Of a stretch of 64,000 nucleotides of DNA, positions 1 to 13,173 are shown in pieces; position 1 is the stretch's first letter; each line of letters opens with the position of its first letter. The stretch comes from Triplophysa rosa. Taxonomy: Eukaryota > Chordata > Actinopteri > Cypriniformes > Nemacheilidae. The position numbers were made by a program, and so were the translations under genes. Below the pieces are notes generated by a model, which saw only the letters and a list, made by a program, of their open reading frames with translations, had not been told where the DNA came from and ran no database searches. The DNA lies in the NCBI RefSeq assembly GCF_024868665.1, contig NC_079913.1, positions 13,553,836 to 13,617,835 of the forward strand. Reading direction: 5' to 3'.

Positions 1-1325
1 TCCATTCTGTTAGCGTAGTCGTGTTTACACAAGTTTTTAGATAAGGATCTTGCTACTTGATGATCGCTCATTTCAATCAAATAGAGATCTGGACCCATAT
101 CTTACTATTACTTTAGTCATTTAAAGGGAATTTAAATGAGACACAACATCAAAACCTCCACCTCCAGTGCCGCTATGCTGATACTATAACATGAACAATA
201 ATTATGCATTAAAATGTAATTATCTACGAGTATTCCAACAGGATAAACCATTACCTTGAGAGTCAGATAAAGCAAATAAACATTATTTTCACGCATTTAT
301 TGAAAAGAGACCCCAGCATGTTATTTGAAACCATTATAACTCTTTAGTTTCTGCAGTTTAGAAGCTTTACAAATTGCCTTGAATTGGTGGGAAAGCTACA
401 ATAGTAATTAATAAAAGCACTTTACAGAGGGCTGTATCGAAATGGATGGTTCAAAGAAAAGATGAGCACAGCAAGAAATGCAAGCCGGTATTGGTGACGG
501 TATACTCTTCCATTGTTAGCGTGGAATGCCGCAGTCTCCCACCGAGAAGCCTCTAAATCACAGTATAAGCTCCACAGAGTGCAGAAGTCATTGAATTAGA
601 CCCAGAAGGAATGCTAGAATCAAGCAAACTAGAACGATGTAATCGTTTCACTCCCATAGGTTTGCCTTGTGTACTACAGTGGAGGAAATAACAAGACATG
701 GGTCCTCCAACCCATACAATCCTTAACAATGTAGGTTATTTGTCCTTTAAATACGACCCATAGGAGTGCCTACTAATTTAGCGTCTCTATCGGCAATTGG
801 CTATCAATGCGTCATGTGTATGTGAAACTTTTAAACAATGCAAAGAAAAACGTTTCCGATTTTCATTGTGGAAACGCAATCTTAATGATGCAGATAAATG
901 TTAGAGCAGCATTGTCTTGTGAATGTGAATTAGTCTGAAATAAATTTAGAAAAATATTGTAAACATCACCACAGAATGAGAATCTAATTGTAACACATCT
1001 GAATATTAACAGAAAAGCAAACCACTTCAGACAGGACAGTAACTGCAGTCCATGGGTTGTTGGTGGCAGTTTGTTTGCTTTGAGAGAATCTTAGTTTTCA
1101 TTTTCTGTTGTCTGTCACCTCTGACTGTTTGTCAATGAGTCAATGTTCATGTTTCTTGCCCCATCATGCTGCTGCATTCACCAGCACCTATTCATTCATG
1201 TCATGTTCTGCTTACTCATAATTTACCATTTACCATGTGTTATAACTGCTGTTACTACAATGTAATAACAGCATTACTGTGTAATAGCAAGTAAAACTAC
1301 AATAGAATAAACAATTCTGAAAAGT

Positions 1326-1326
1326 A

Positions 1327-1406
<80 letters not shown>

Positions 1407-1407
1407 A
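1326..1407. repeat. (GAAA)n microsatellite
   Basis: About 20 uninterrupted copies of the tetranucleotide AAAG/GAAA run through this stretch. The purity suggests a young, length-variable tract. Confidence 0.98.
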
Positions 1408-2861
1408 TTTTCATTGGTGAGAAAGTGTTCAACAAAAAGTTATGCTATCTTTTCACTCCTTATGACAGAATGTCTTATAGTACCACATATTGTATAGTAC
1501 TCTGTTCCTTATAAAAACGTATTGGTAGTCATTTGTCCTACTGTATAGGAGCAACTATTCATTCATTATTCATGATTTATTAAAAACTAGCAGGTGAATA
1601 TTGTCCTATCTGGAGGTCACATAGGCAGCTTTCAGAGAATAAAGAATTTGCGATAAAAGCTGAAGTCTGTACATCTTACACCATTAAAACATCTCAGATT
1701 TTCTGGTAAAGTCATCTTTTAACTCATTAACGTCATGTTTCACCATTCATAGCAGCTTTGTGGGGATACCAGCTAGGGTGTTATTGTTGCATGCTAATGA
1801 CACTGTAGAATAGTGGCTTGTGTTTGTGTGTCTGCTTTACTTAAACATTGTAACTTTTGTCACACTCAAAGAAAAATTATGGTAAAATGCCTTTTTAGCA
1901 AAACGGGTAGGGGCATAGCTTCTGACACTCATTTGGGGTGTAGGTGAAAACGTCACATTATGCAAATTTATATTTAGCTTTTTCTGGAGGATTGGGCTAT
2001 ATAATATAATAGCGATGATTTTTGTCATAACTCGTCCAAAAAATATATCATTAGCGTGTATAATTAGCTTTGTACGTTTTATTGAACAAAATGCGATATT
2101 TTCTAAGAAAATAAATGCAAAAACACTTCAGAAATCTGGCAAGATGTAATCTGATTGGCTGGCTTTATGCAATGTCTAGGAATAAGGTTACACAGGTTTA
2201 TCAGTACATGGGAAAACAAATCAAAGTAAAAGGTTTATTTATAGTGTTTGAATATGAAGATTCCAGTAAGTAGTAATCTTGGCATAAGATAGAATCTCAC
2301 TAATGAGGAATTTGTATTGAATTTGTTTGGATTGTATGAGTGAATGGCATAAATAAACATAAAAAACAAGAAACATTGTTTATGAGATGTTACCCATAAT
2401 GTTCTTTCCACAGCAGCAGTAGCGATGGTTTCTACAGCCTTCTTCCTTGGTCTGCAGGAAGAGATATTATTAGTGTAATATCTGTCAGATCCAGGAACAA
2501 GGGGATCTCAGATAGAAAACTCGCTCTAAGAAAAACACATCATGACAAGCAGCAGCTGCGGCCCTCCTTTAAAAACACATTCCAGTTGATATGACTGGAC
2601 TGGACCAGAATCCAAGATCTATCTTATTGTTTCTAAGATAACAAATCACTTTTGATTATGGCACGTTAACATTTCACAAAATACACAATGCCTGTAAATT
2701 ATGCAGATTAGTTTTTTATTTACATTTGACTATGCACTGGGAAACTATCAACGTATGGAGGGAAAACATGAACCATTACTTGTGCTAGAATTATACACTA
2801 TGTATGAATACAGGTCTTCCTGGGTAAAAATCACTTGCCCTCGACTTGACGTGCTTTTATT

Positions 2862-3014
2862 TACACTTACATTTGGCAGACGCTTTTATCGAAATCGACT
2901 TACATTTCATTATCATATACATTTGTTTCTAAGTATATGCAATCCCCTGGGATCAAACCCACGACCTTGGCATTGTTAGCGCCATGCTCTTACCACTGAG
3001 CTACAGGAAAGCCA
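2862..3014 (-). mobile_element. tRNA-derived SINE
   Basis: Read on the minus strand, it starts with a tRNA-like head: an A-box-like TAGCTCAGTGGTAAGAGC and a B-box-like GGTTTGATCC. It ends with the tail GATAAAAGCGTCTGCCAAAT, which is widespread in teleost SINEs and resembles LINE 3' ends. The anticodon-stem region resembles tRNA-Ala. The poor clover-leaf and attached tail make it a SINE rather than a working tRNA gene. Confidence 0.8.
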
Positions 3015-4415
3015 TTTGAGGTTTCATGTCAATTATCAATTATCAATTTACACTAACATCATTGCATTTGAAGAACAAGTGAAAAACGTTAGACTTACAC
3101 TCTGTCATTTTAACAACAGGTTAGTGACAACACATGATGTCACAGACATTTAAAACAACACGTGTTCTGTATGCCAAATTTCACTGTACCTGTAAACTAC
3201 ACTTTTATTACCCTAATGACATTACGTTATGGATATCTTTCTCTTTGGAAGGATGCCTCGGTTTTTTTATGATAAATTTAATTAGATTTAAGTGATTTAC
3301 ATCTTGCACAGACAGATTATAATCCAACACATTTGTACCTGCTGCCTATCACTGTTGCTTCATTTAATGTGCTGGGCTGTCAAGTGTTAAATAATAAAAT
3401 TAACAGTCATTAATTAAGTCATTAATTAGTATTACCAAACTGGGTGCTAACAAGCATTAAGAAAACAAGAAGAGACACAGGAAGGTATTTCAACTGCTTT
3501 TGAGAAAATCTGATTATTTGGCTTGATAAGGTTCTGCATTGCCAAAAAATATACCGTAAAATAATCTACAAACAGTAACAAATTAATTGAAAAATATGTT
3601 TAACATTTATTAACAGAGCAGGACGTTGGACATTTTAAATGTAAAATGTAATATAAAATTAAAAATATATAAAACATATATGAGGGATTTTAAAACTATT
3701 CAGCAAAAATGGCAATGCAATAAAAAAATTATATCTGCAATAACAAAATGTTATAGCAAAATATATAAATACCCAAAATTGGCAAGTTGTTTGTCCAATG
3801 CAATACATGGTAAAAATTGCTTGAGTGAAATAAACAAATCTGGTGTTGCGACTTGATGTCCAACATAAAATCTTGGTTCAGAAGTAAAACCAGAACAACT
3901 AAACAGATGACCTCAAATCTAACAGATGTCTTCTAACATTTTTAATGAGGGCAACTAAAATAATGCAGTTTGTCTTTTATAATGATATGGTGATGTATCA
4001 GACTACAGCAAAGCAATTACACAGGGTTAATGGTCTCCGTTCAGGTGTTGTGAAACATCCCTCTACACACAGAGGTTAATGAGCATGCGAATGCACTAGT
4101 AATTAGAACCTTTTTTCTTTTAATGACTGTTTCCTAAATTTCTTTCATTTAAATGTTCTGTCTCTCTGTGTGACCTTTCTCTCAATTTGATTTTGCATGT
4201 TAACCCTGTCCTGTGACCTCACTGGCTTATCATGCTGTTGTCATGGGAACAGAGGCTAGTGCAGGAAGATGTGCAGACATGCCCATTTATGCAGGCAGTC
4301 TCTTAAAAATAGGATTCAAAATCAGGTGTGTGTAGAAAGTGAGAAAAAGGCTTCCTGAGTCATGCTTTGAAATGTGAAATATCTGCCCATTTTTCTTGGT
4401 ACAAGAAACATTTTC

Positions 4416-4562
4416 GCATTTGGCAGACGCTTTTATCCAAAGTGACTTAAATTGCATTATCCTATACATTTTTGTCTCTAAATATGTGCAATCCCCTGGG
4501 ATCGAACCCACAACCTTGGTGTTCTTAGCGCCATGTACTAACCAATGAGCTACAAGAAAGCT
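4416..4562 (-). mobile_element. tRNA-derived SINE (second copy)
   Basis: Same family and orientation as the SINE at 2862-3014: minus-strand tRNA-like head with B-box GGTTCGATCCC, then the central GCACATA-like segment and the tail TTGGATAAAAGCGTCTGCC. The B-box is closer to consensus than in the first copy. Confidence 0.8.
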
Positions 4563-5113
4563 CTTCATAAATAATTTGTCTTGCCATCTTGTTCTCATTT
4601 TCCAACTATATTTGCACCAAGATTTGTAATCATATGCTGAAACGGTACAAGCATACAAAATTATTAGTGCAATGAATGAGATGCAGAGAATGTGGAAAAA
4701 TAGAAGAGAATCACAAAAATTGCTGCATCTGCTTAGAATGTTAAAAGGAATAAAACACTCGGGAAACGCTACATTTATGCAACATATATAATTTCAGAGC
4801 TCTGAATAAATCTTTCAGAGAGTCTAAAGATCTGGAAAAGGATTGAAAAGTGAATGACTGTTCAACAGCGAGAGGGCAGGCGCTCACCTGCAGTGCAACA
4901 CAGTGTTTGAAAACTCTTCAACTGCTTTTCTGATGCAGATGGTGTAGATGCAGAAAACATTGTGTTTGTAAGTGTTTGTTGCAGCTGATGATGTTCTTGG
5001 AAGTATTTCCACGTTCAAGATTGTTGTCAAAGAGTCCACCCAGTTCTCTATCGTCAAGGGCAGTGCCAGGACATTTTTTCTTGGGTGCTAAGGGGGGGCT
5101 TAACAGTTTAGAG

Positions 5114-5306
5114 CAGGGGTGTCCAATGTCGGTCCTGGAGGGCCACTGTCCTGCAGAGTTTAGCTCCAACTTGGCTCAACACACCTGTTTGGAAGTTTCT
5201 AGTCTGCTTTGTGAGACCTTGATTAGCTGTTCAGGTGAGTTTGATTAGGGTTGAAGCTAAACTTTGCAGGACACCGGCCCTCCAGGACTGACTTTGGACA
5301 CCCCTG
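5114..5306. mobile_element. Foldback MITE, hAT-type (8-bp TSD)
   Basis: Terminal inverted repeats start CAGGGGTGTCCAA and end TTGGACACCCCTG; the arms remain complementary through the GGTCCTGGAGGGCC segment. It is flanked by a perfect 8-bp duplication, GTTTAGAG, at 5106-5113 and 5307-5314. The sequence resembles the abundant Angel-like short inverted-repeat elements of fish. An 8-bp TSD with CAG ends indicates hAT-type mobilisation. It has no coding capacity. Confidence 0.92.
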
Positions 5307-6529
5307 GTTTAGAGGGTGGGATAGTAAAATTATTAAATTAATAAATGCCTTAGCTAGACAACATGCAATTTTGCCGTTTAAATACAGAACATCTTAAAAA
5401 TATTGTTGTAGTGCATTAGCCAACACTTCTCCCATGGGTGCACTTAGTAATTGTTTATTAATTAAGACCATTTTAGAACAACCTTACATTATACAGTATG
5501 CTGTGCTTTTTTGTTGAAAACATTATGCAATGTGTAAAGAAACAAATGTATGAACTAAACAAAAAAAAAACAGAATAAGTAAATGAAGCAAAATACAGCA
5601 ATGAACATACAGAAAGTACTGTAGCGTACGGTCGGCGTATCGTTTTGTTATTACTTCAAAAGTTTCTGTTAAGAAAAAATTGTATATCCACAAGCACAAG
5701 GTTCGAGTCTTTTCACTAAGGGTCCTTCGCTATAGCCTAATCATTCCTTTTGTAACCAAAAGCAAACTAATCAATGCTACACTCTGCTGTTCTTTGTATT
5801 GAAATAGAATTCGCAGTAAAACGCGCTTAATTCAGCAAAGACCACGACGTGTTCCCATAAAGTGCAGATTAATCAAAACGTTGAATATATTCACAATTGG
5901 CCCCGAACTCCATATACTCTGTTGTAGTTTTACAGTTATGTAACTATTGCGTAAACTCAGATAGCACCCGCGCTCCACGTACAAAAACAACACAACATCT
6001 GATTTGCCACGACGGGCATAACAAATCCGGTTTACCTGCTCTTGAGCTGCTCTCTGCGGTAAAATGGAGAGCTTATCTTCCAGGTCAATGCGATTTGTTT
6101 TAAGTAATGTTTTATTGAGTTCGCTGCTATCCAAATGTCACATTTTCTTACACTAAAGTACTGGAAAAGTTCGACTGGGTAGCCAACCACAAACTTGAGT
6201 CTTGATAACAGATGCCAATCAAACATTATCCAAAAATACATTCATTTATTTTTTATTGATGTCTGATGTTATCAGCTTGTTTGTAATTATTTTAAAATCA
6301 ATAAAGTAATAATATTTTGAGAAATAAAAAAATTATATAAAATATCAGTGGGACTATTCATCATTGGTGGGAGGGACAATATGGCCGTCAGGTCTGTTTA
6401 GTTATGTTGCCAGTCATTCAACCCAACCTTACCCTACAACTTCATTATTAAACACCCGTTCAATCTTTATTCATTTTATTAAGAATAATTGGCTTTATGA
6501 TCTGATATGTGATGGGGAAAAGTATAGTT

Positions 6530-6602
6530 GGCAGGTGGCAGATTTGAACCTGCGACGATGTGAAGTAGCCAACATAGGCTTACTCTCTACGCCACTGGAG
6601 AA
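6530..6602 (-). mobile_element. tRNA-like SINE head or tRNA pseudogene
   Basis: On the minus strand an A-box-like TGGCGTAGAGAGTAAG is followed about 30 bp later by a B-box-like GGTTCAAATCT. The spacing suits a tRNA-derived promoter, but acceptor-stem pairing is not evident and the terminal bases are not tRNA-like. A SINE head is more likely than a functional tRNA. Confidence 0.5.
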
Positions 6603-7734
6603 GCTAGTTGGCCAGTGCCATTCAGAAACTGGTGGGCAGAGTAAGTGTATACAGCCTCTGCTTACAAGACGCGCTATTTGCAATAAGTGTACATAGACAC
6701 TCCGTAAAAGATATTAGGAAATCATTGGGGGTGCTTTGCCGGGGCTAAGCAGTTTTCTGACGGGGCTATAGCCCAAGCAAGCCCCCCCCCCTAGCGCCGC
6801 CACTATCTACCGTATTCTGTTATCTAAATGGCTTGGGTCCCTTCTTTAGTTTAAATTTAAAGAATTTCTTGCAGAAATCTGATCTCTAAACAACAAATAT
6901 ATTAATTTCCATAGCACAAACAGAAGTTACTGTTGTTTAATACTTATTAGTGTACATGATTTGTTACAATCCCAAAAGTAATAGTAAACTGAACTTGGCC
7001 TTTATAGAAGTTTTCAGTGAAATAAAGTTTGTATGTTGTGTTTCAAGAAAAGTTGTAGCACTTAATAAAATGGTCCTTCAAATGGCCTTCTCCCTTGAGG
7101 ATTGAGCTATTTTTACCAAAATTACAGCAGAATTTTAATGTCACCTAACAACATTCCAGATTGTTGTAAAACGAGTGGAAAGAGGAGCAAGATAGAGAAA
7201 TATCCTAATAGTTCTCTATCTCTTTCCTAAATTGGGTCTCTTGGGAGATCTCATGAGAAGATAATGAGCAGGAGACTTTTAAAGAGGCAAAGTATCCTTA
7301 CAATCTCCCCAAACTCCCAACCGGTTTACACTGTACTCCTGTCATATTCTGTTGCTTCTTTATTTCTAATGGCTCAACATAAGATTGCTCATGGCTAAAG
7401 GAGCAGTATGAAAGTCGATAAACCATCCTACTGCTGTGCTTTTGGTTAATGGGCAACAGTGGACATTGGCTTTCAACCCTCTCTGGTAAAACGTCTAACT
7501 TAGCTTGGACAAATACTGACATGATAAACGAATCAATTTGATCATTGATTTGTGGTACAAAATGTAATAATATCAAACTTTTACCAAGTGCCATTAAGAC
7601 TACTAACTGAATTCGATACAGAAGTGCTATGTAATTAATTGGGGATTGCTTTTCAGCTCTCGTGTGGATATGAGAGCATGCCTTGATGAAGAGCGATAGC
7701 CGATTGAATGATCAATGCGGTTCTGTGTTAAAAT

Positions 7735-8701
7735 TAGGGCTGTCAACGTTAACGCGTTAACGCATGCGATTAATTTTTTCAAATTAACGCGTGAGAAAAT
7801 ATTTATCACAATTAACGCAGCATCCGTTTGTTTTGACATCCTTTGTCTAGCGTTACATTATGTAATCACGCTCTTATTCGTGTACAGGCTTTTAAACCAC
7901 TTAAGCGCGATTTGAAACAGTTGCTTTGACGCGTTCAATGGAGATAGACCGCTTCTAAACTGTGGGACGCGGCAAAACGCAACGCGAGGTCCAGTCTGGT
8001 GTAAACAGTCACCTGCTAAGGGCTGCGTCGGTGAATCTCTGTCAGACAGCGCATCCGTGTTAAGTTCTCTTTCGTGCTTGAATGGATAAAACCACACAAG
8101 ATTATGTCAAAAAGCCCGTTTTGTCTAGCATTTTCTTAAGCACAGACTTCAAAGTGTAAAATAAAATCTTAAATGAATGCAAAGAGTTGTGAAAATGGGA
8201 GTGCGGTGACGGTCAGATCTGCGAACTGAGACAGCTCTTAAAGGGGCCACGTTCTTAAACGTGCTGCTCTGACTCCTGTCACTAATGTTAATCAAAGAAC
8301 AAAATAAAAGAAGAAATCAATGTGATTTTGTAGCTTTAATGAGAATTCTTCTGCATTTAATTTATAATTTAGCATTAATAAAGACTGTAAAGTGTCCTTC
8401 AATTCCTGTATGTTTCCTACATGAGCTCTCAATTGTACTGTTGAATGGCTATAATTCATGTTAAAATAATCAATTTAATAGAGACATCAGTTACAGTACT
8501 AATATCAAAATGCTAGCTTTCATAAAATTATGCTGTTAAAGAAATATGTTGTTTCTACATCAATTTGAAGATTAAATGTAAAATTATTAAAATGTAAAAG
8601 TATATTTTAAAATATAATAGTTATGTGCGATTAATCGTGATTAATCACAGAAAAAATGTGTGATTAATCTGATTAATTTTTTTAATCGATTGACAGCACT
8701 A
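7735..8701. mobile_element. Non-autonomous hAT-type transposon, 967 bp
   Basis: Terminal inverted repeats are TAGGGCTGTCAA on the left and TTGACAGCACTA on the right (one mismatch). A perfect 8-bp duplication GTTAAAAT flanks it at 7727-7734 and 8702-8709. Subterminal regions are rich in TTAACGCG and GATTAATCGTGATTAATC motifs, as in common fish hAT non-autonomous families. No frame resembles a transposase. Confidence 0.93.
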
Positions 8702-8727
8702 GTTAAAATGCTATTAATGTTAATGCA

Positions 8728-8826
8728 GGGCTTGACCTTAACGCTTGTCCGGGACAAGATAATGTTTTGTATGGGCAAGTGAGAGAGGATTTTACTTGCC
8801 CGACCGGACAAGTAACTTGAACCCCC
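8728..8826. repeat. Fragment of a fish repeat with inverted GACAAG motifs
   Basis: The segment has opposed motifs CTTGTCCGGGACAAG and CTTGCCCGACCGGACAAG, ending in a C-run. It resembles the edge of a dispersed fish DNA repeat, but no complete ends or TSD are visible. Confidence 0.4.
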
Positions 8827-10692
8827 CCTGTACAGTGCGACATAGAGGCCTATGTAGAATAATAAGAACAAGTTCATTAGACAGAGCTGTGTGTTTGTGT
8901 GAAGTGCGTTTGTCGTTGTGCTTGTTTGTGTGTGACATTAATCAATGGCGCATCGTACTGAGTCCATATAACTAGATGCGGACTTGCGGACGCGGAATCC
9001 TGTTATTTAAATATGTCATCTGGCTGTTCTGCGTGTCTGAGGTGCACAGATTAACATTTCTACAAGTGATGGTCGAGGATTTGTCTGCGTCTGCACTGTA
9101 TGAGGATATAAAGACATGAACTTCATCTCCAGAGTTTAGCTGAGAGTTTATTTTACGTGCATTTTACTGTTTGAGTGAAGCTATCGTCAAACACACTAAA
9201 ATGTTAAAAGCATCTTCCCGACAACCCGTCAAAATAAAAGTCCTGTTAACCTGAACACTCAGATGGAAAAGAAAATTGCAGTGCCCTTGTAGTAAATTAA
9301 TAAACTGTAGTAAACACTGTAGTATACTAGTGAAGTTCAAAACACTGTACTGTAACGATTGTGGCCTAAGAATGTCATTGCTTTTGTTCATTTTTGTGTT
9401 TCTTTTTTTATTTTCCACACTGTACACTTTTTACTTCTTGTTCATTTTTTTCCTGGCAACCTGTGATTCTGTTATAAGAAAATACAGTGGATTTAATTAG
9501 TAATTAGTATGAGTAAAATCCCATTTTAGGAAGAGCATTACTGGAAACAGTGAATCTCTGGCCACTGTCTGAGTCACAAATCTCATTTATACAAAACCAG
9601 ATATCTGTTTATTTTTTCAGATCATGACATTTTGATTTGATGTGCTCTAACAGTTAAATATGTACATTCTTAACTAAGAAATGTAGTTATGGTCACGCAC
9701 TCCCACTGGAGTTTCCCATTATGGGCATTTCGGTAAAAGTCTTCTTTATAAAAGAAAAAATATCCTACGCAATATATACATCTGTACCCACAGTAATACT
9801 ATACTACTATACTATACATCTATACTACGGTAATTTATGTGGAAAATTTTGAAAAACACAGAACTTGGAAAAATGTAAAAAAATTTGTAAACTAAAAATC
9901 ATATGGTCCTAATTTATCCATCTGTATGTAACATTGTTGTGATAACTTTGTATTAATATAAAACTATTGTTTTGGCACCTAGAGCTAATAATATACAATC
10001 ATTAGCAAAAATTAAAACAGTATTGTAATAATAGTTACCATTGAGATACATAAAGATGCATGTGAATGGTGAGCATGTCATTTAGCCTCCATATTCTAGT
10101 TTGAAATCTTTCTTAAAAGTTGTTGCCAGTTTTGTCAGGAGGGCAACCTTTCAAAAATAACAATTTCACTAAAAAGTGGCAATGTCACAAATATAATGCT
10201 GATTCTCAAGCTCCAAGACCCCTCACTATATTCATCAACATTCCAAGACCCCCCACCACTGACAAAAAAATAATAATACGAATAATAAGAAATATCTTGG
10301 TTTTTATTTTTTTAATGTATTTCAGTGCTCATTTTTTAAAATATTAGTCAGCTGGGTCCCCCTTTTGAACCACGGCCCTAAACCTAATGCCACTGGGGCC
10401 AGAGTAAGATCATACTATAACAAATTAAACTGTACAAAATTGTATGAATTAGCTACCTTGTAAAATAGTTACAAATTGTTATGAGATTTTGTCGGGAGGA
10501 ATATAAACCCCCACAATCCACTACAAACTCACATTTAGGTCTTATCCAGTTTGCTACACAACGCCGCTTTTGACCAACTCCCAATGGATTAAATAGAGAT
10601 TGGATCACACGCAATCTGTGATACATTGGGAGTTTTGGGAGTAGTACATTCATAAAATTAACTTTTTTATGCTAATGATGTCATGCTGCATT

Positions 10693-10755
10693 TGATCAAA
10701 TGCAGCATTTCAAGCTGTTTATCACCTTAACTAAAGAGTTCAGATACTTTGGGTC
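10693..10755. repeat. 63-bp direct repeat, copy 1
   Basis: Identical over 63 bp to 11419-11481 in the same orientation; both begin TGATCAAATGCAGCATTTC. Here the left edge also forms a palindrome with the upstream GCTGCATT. Confidence 0.9.
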
Positions 10756-11418
10756 ATGTGTATTTAACACCTTTTTCTCACTTTACAGTAGTAACAAATG
10801 GCTTTTTTAACATTTATCTTTTTTTGTTAGAGTTGACCTTGACCCTTGTTTTAACAGCAGAGTTAATCAGCCCCTGTTGGTAGATGCAACACTGTCAATC
10901 CACCTTTTATGAGGCCAAAAATCATCTTTATCTACCTACAAAATGTATTTTTTTCAACTTACGAATTCAAAATATTGAATTCTAATATACTAATAATGTA
11001 TGTCAATGATATTTTGTTGTTGTCATTGGTGTAATGGCACACCAACCAGATTTCAAATTCAGTGACACATTGTTGAATCTCTGTATCTGTCAAGTGCATC
11101 TGCTTCACTACCCACAGAGAGCAGCTGATTTGCCAGCTAAATCATGAGTCAGTCATCATCAAAGATGCTCCAACATGTGCTGATGCGATGTCACTTTCTC
11201 ACTGGCCCATGTCTTTGTTGAATATGCATGTCTGCTGTTTCAACACGTCACTTCCTGTCATGTCACAAAGAGACGGTTGTCAAGATGTTACAAGGCTGAA
11301 TATGGCAGCTAAGGGCCGAATCCAGCCTTTACTGTATATTGTAGATGCAGTGATTCCTCAGATAATAATTTTAAATGTGTGTAACTTAAGTAAAAGGGCT
11401 GAATGAAGGAATTTAAAT

Positions 11419-11481
11419 TGATCAAATGCAGCATTTCAAGCTGTTTATCACCTTAACTAAAGAGTTCAGATACTTTGGGTC
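11419..11481. repeat. 63-bp direct repeat, copy 2
   Basis: Exact duplicate of 10693-10755, starting 726 bp downstream. The perfect identity in otherwise diverged non-coding DNA indicates a recent duplication, or the two ends of an unrecognised element lying between them. Confidence 0.9.
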
Positions 11482-11547
11482 CCCTGTATTTCAAACACAT
11501 TCTGGTTAAGTGAAAGCGAACCATAGAAGGAAACCCTATAGTGTTAA

Positions 11548-11892
11548 TGCTGTGTTCCGACCAAACGCGAAGCATCGTGATCCTTGCTCTTTATTACTCG
11601 TGGGAATAGTTCGTTATTTTTGCGCAAGGGACACGGAAAACATTGTGCGATGGGAAGTGTCTTCATGCGTCCAGACGTGTCAAACAGTAGGTGTCAATGA
11701 GCTCTTTGCGCAAATTTCTTGCTAAAGTTTTCAAAGTTAAAAATTTTCAATTTGACGCACATTTACGGCAATCGCGCCTCCTGATTTGCGTAATTCGTGG
11801 CATGAGTTTGCATCTATTTGCATCATTGCATTGACTTTGTATGTAATTTAGTAGCGCAAATTGCTTCATTCGCGTTTGGGTTGAACACAGCA
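11548..11892. mobile_element. Harbinger-type MITE, 345 bp
   Basis: Ends are TGCTGTGTTCCGACCAAACG and the inverted CGTTTGGGTTGAACACAGCA, with arms of roughly 25-30 bp. The element is flanked by the trinucleotide TAA at 11545-11547 and 11893-11895, the 3-bp duplication expected for PIF/Harbinger transposition. No transposase is encoded. Confidence 0.8.
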
Positions 11893-12687
11893 TAAAAGTA
11901 AATATAGATCTCTGGTGACAATTGAAAAGTTGCTGTTGAAACCATTCAAATATTCAATTACATTTAAAATTTTTGCTCTGACTGTGGTCTTATACATGCG
12001 ATGACCCTGCCCAAAGCATTCAGTTATGTACTTGTCCCCAAAGACAATGATATGAAGTTGGAATAAAGACTTAAAAAAATCGAACAAAGAGTGTGAGAGA
12101 GATTCGAGAACTGGAGATAAACACAATATTCCCAGCACCTTCACACTTTCCCCGTTTTTCCATCTCTATTTTTTACTACCACTTGCTCTTTCTTGCCCTT
12201 TACTCGCTGTGGCGGCACAAGGCTGATCTATCTGTGATTTGTGATTTGCCGTGATAGTGGCAGAGCTGATTGGATTATGTTTTATGTGCTCTACCATGAG
12301 CATGCAACCTCTGCATATGAACCGTACCACCTGCCAGCACATTTTGTGTAGTAGTGTTTCAAACACCCGACAAAGAAGAAACACACTGGTTGTGTGATTA
12401 CATACGAAGTAGGTGTTTTACCAACAATTGTCAATTACAGTAGTTCAGTAGTAAGTGAATCTGAAGTACTTTGCATTCACAAAGTATGTTGTAATTGAAC
12501 TGTACATCAGATTTCTGGTGTGGTCTGAGTTCACACTAATCTTACAAAAATCCTGCAAACTGACCTAAAAGTAACTAAGTTTTGGTGACATTACCAGTCA
12601 CTGATTATAAAATGAGCAGATTAGATTTCTTACGATGCCTTATTGGTGCATTTTTATTCTCTCTCCTCACATGCCCTGAGAAAAAGG

Positions 12688-12918
12688 AATAGTTCACCCA
12701 AAAATGAAAATCTCTTGTCATTTCAAACCTGTATGGCTTTCTTTCTTCTGCAGAACACAAAAGAAGATATTTTTTAAAACCTAACAACGACGTTACCCAT
12801 TTACGTCTATTGTACAGACACGAAACCAGTGCAAGTCAATGGGTACCATTGTTGTTCTCGCTTATTGAAATTCTTCAAAATATCTTCTTTTGTGTTCTGC
12901 AGAAGAAAGAAAGTGTGT
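12688..12918. mobile_element. Foldback MITE, degraded
   Basis: It begins ATAGTTCACCCAAAAATGAA and carries long internal arms: TTTCTTCTGCAGAACACAAA at 12743-12762, complementary to the segment near 12890-12909. The right terminal inverted repeat has been lost. It belongs to the same broad family as the intact copy at 13174-13427. Confidence 0.8.
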
Positions 12919-13173
12919 ATGAGTCAAAACTACTTTCTTATACAAGTTTACTAGTCTTTGACTAGTAAAAGCAAGTAGTCAATAAAGTCCCACCATAAAT
13001 GATTAGAAATCACTAAATACAGGTTGTATTGTATTTATTGTATATAACAATTTTGTACAATTGTAAATTAGTGTACATTAAGTGATTACCAATGTCTTTA
13101 TTAGGAAACATAAAGATCAGTATGACAAATACCAAAGTTGAGTAATAATGAACAAAAGAAATGTTTTACTTAA

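Larger units (their letters stand above)
1..5060. other. Non-coding AT-rich host sequence with a few repeats
   Basis: No exon-like frame, RNA gene or splice-flanked coding segment is recognisable. The open frames here are short, low-complexity or inside repeats. Apart from the microsatellite and two SINEs listed separately I see nothing to annotate. It lies upstream of the first visible iqsec3 exon, so it may be intronic or 5' flanking sequence. Confidence 0.6.
5061..6803. mobile_element. Possible composite hAT-like element (ends only)
   Basis: The left edge (CAGTGCCAGGACATTTT, then GCTAAGGGGGGGCTT near 5088) and the inverted right edge (AGTGGCGGCGCTAGGGGGG, 6785-6803 on the minus strand) look like ends of one fish DNA-transposon type. 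A complete smaller MITE (5114-5306) and a tRNA-like segment (6530-6602) lie inside. The flanks show no matching 8-bp duplication, so pairing these ends is tentative. No transposase frame is visible. Confidence 0.3.

Noticed and set aside
2862..3014. Functional tRNA gene
   Set aside because: The A- and B-boxes are present, but the acceptor stem does not pair and a SINE tail follows; a sister copy lies at 4416.
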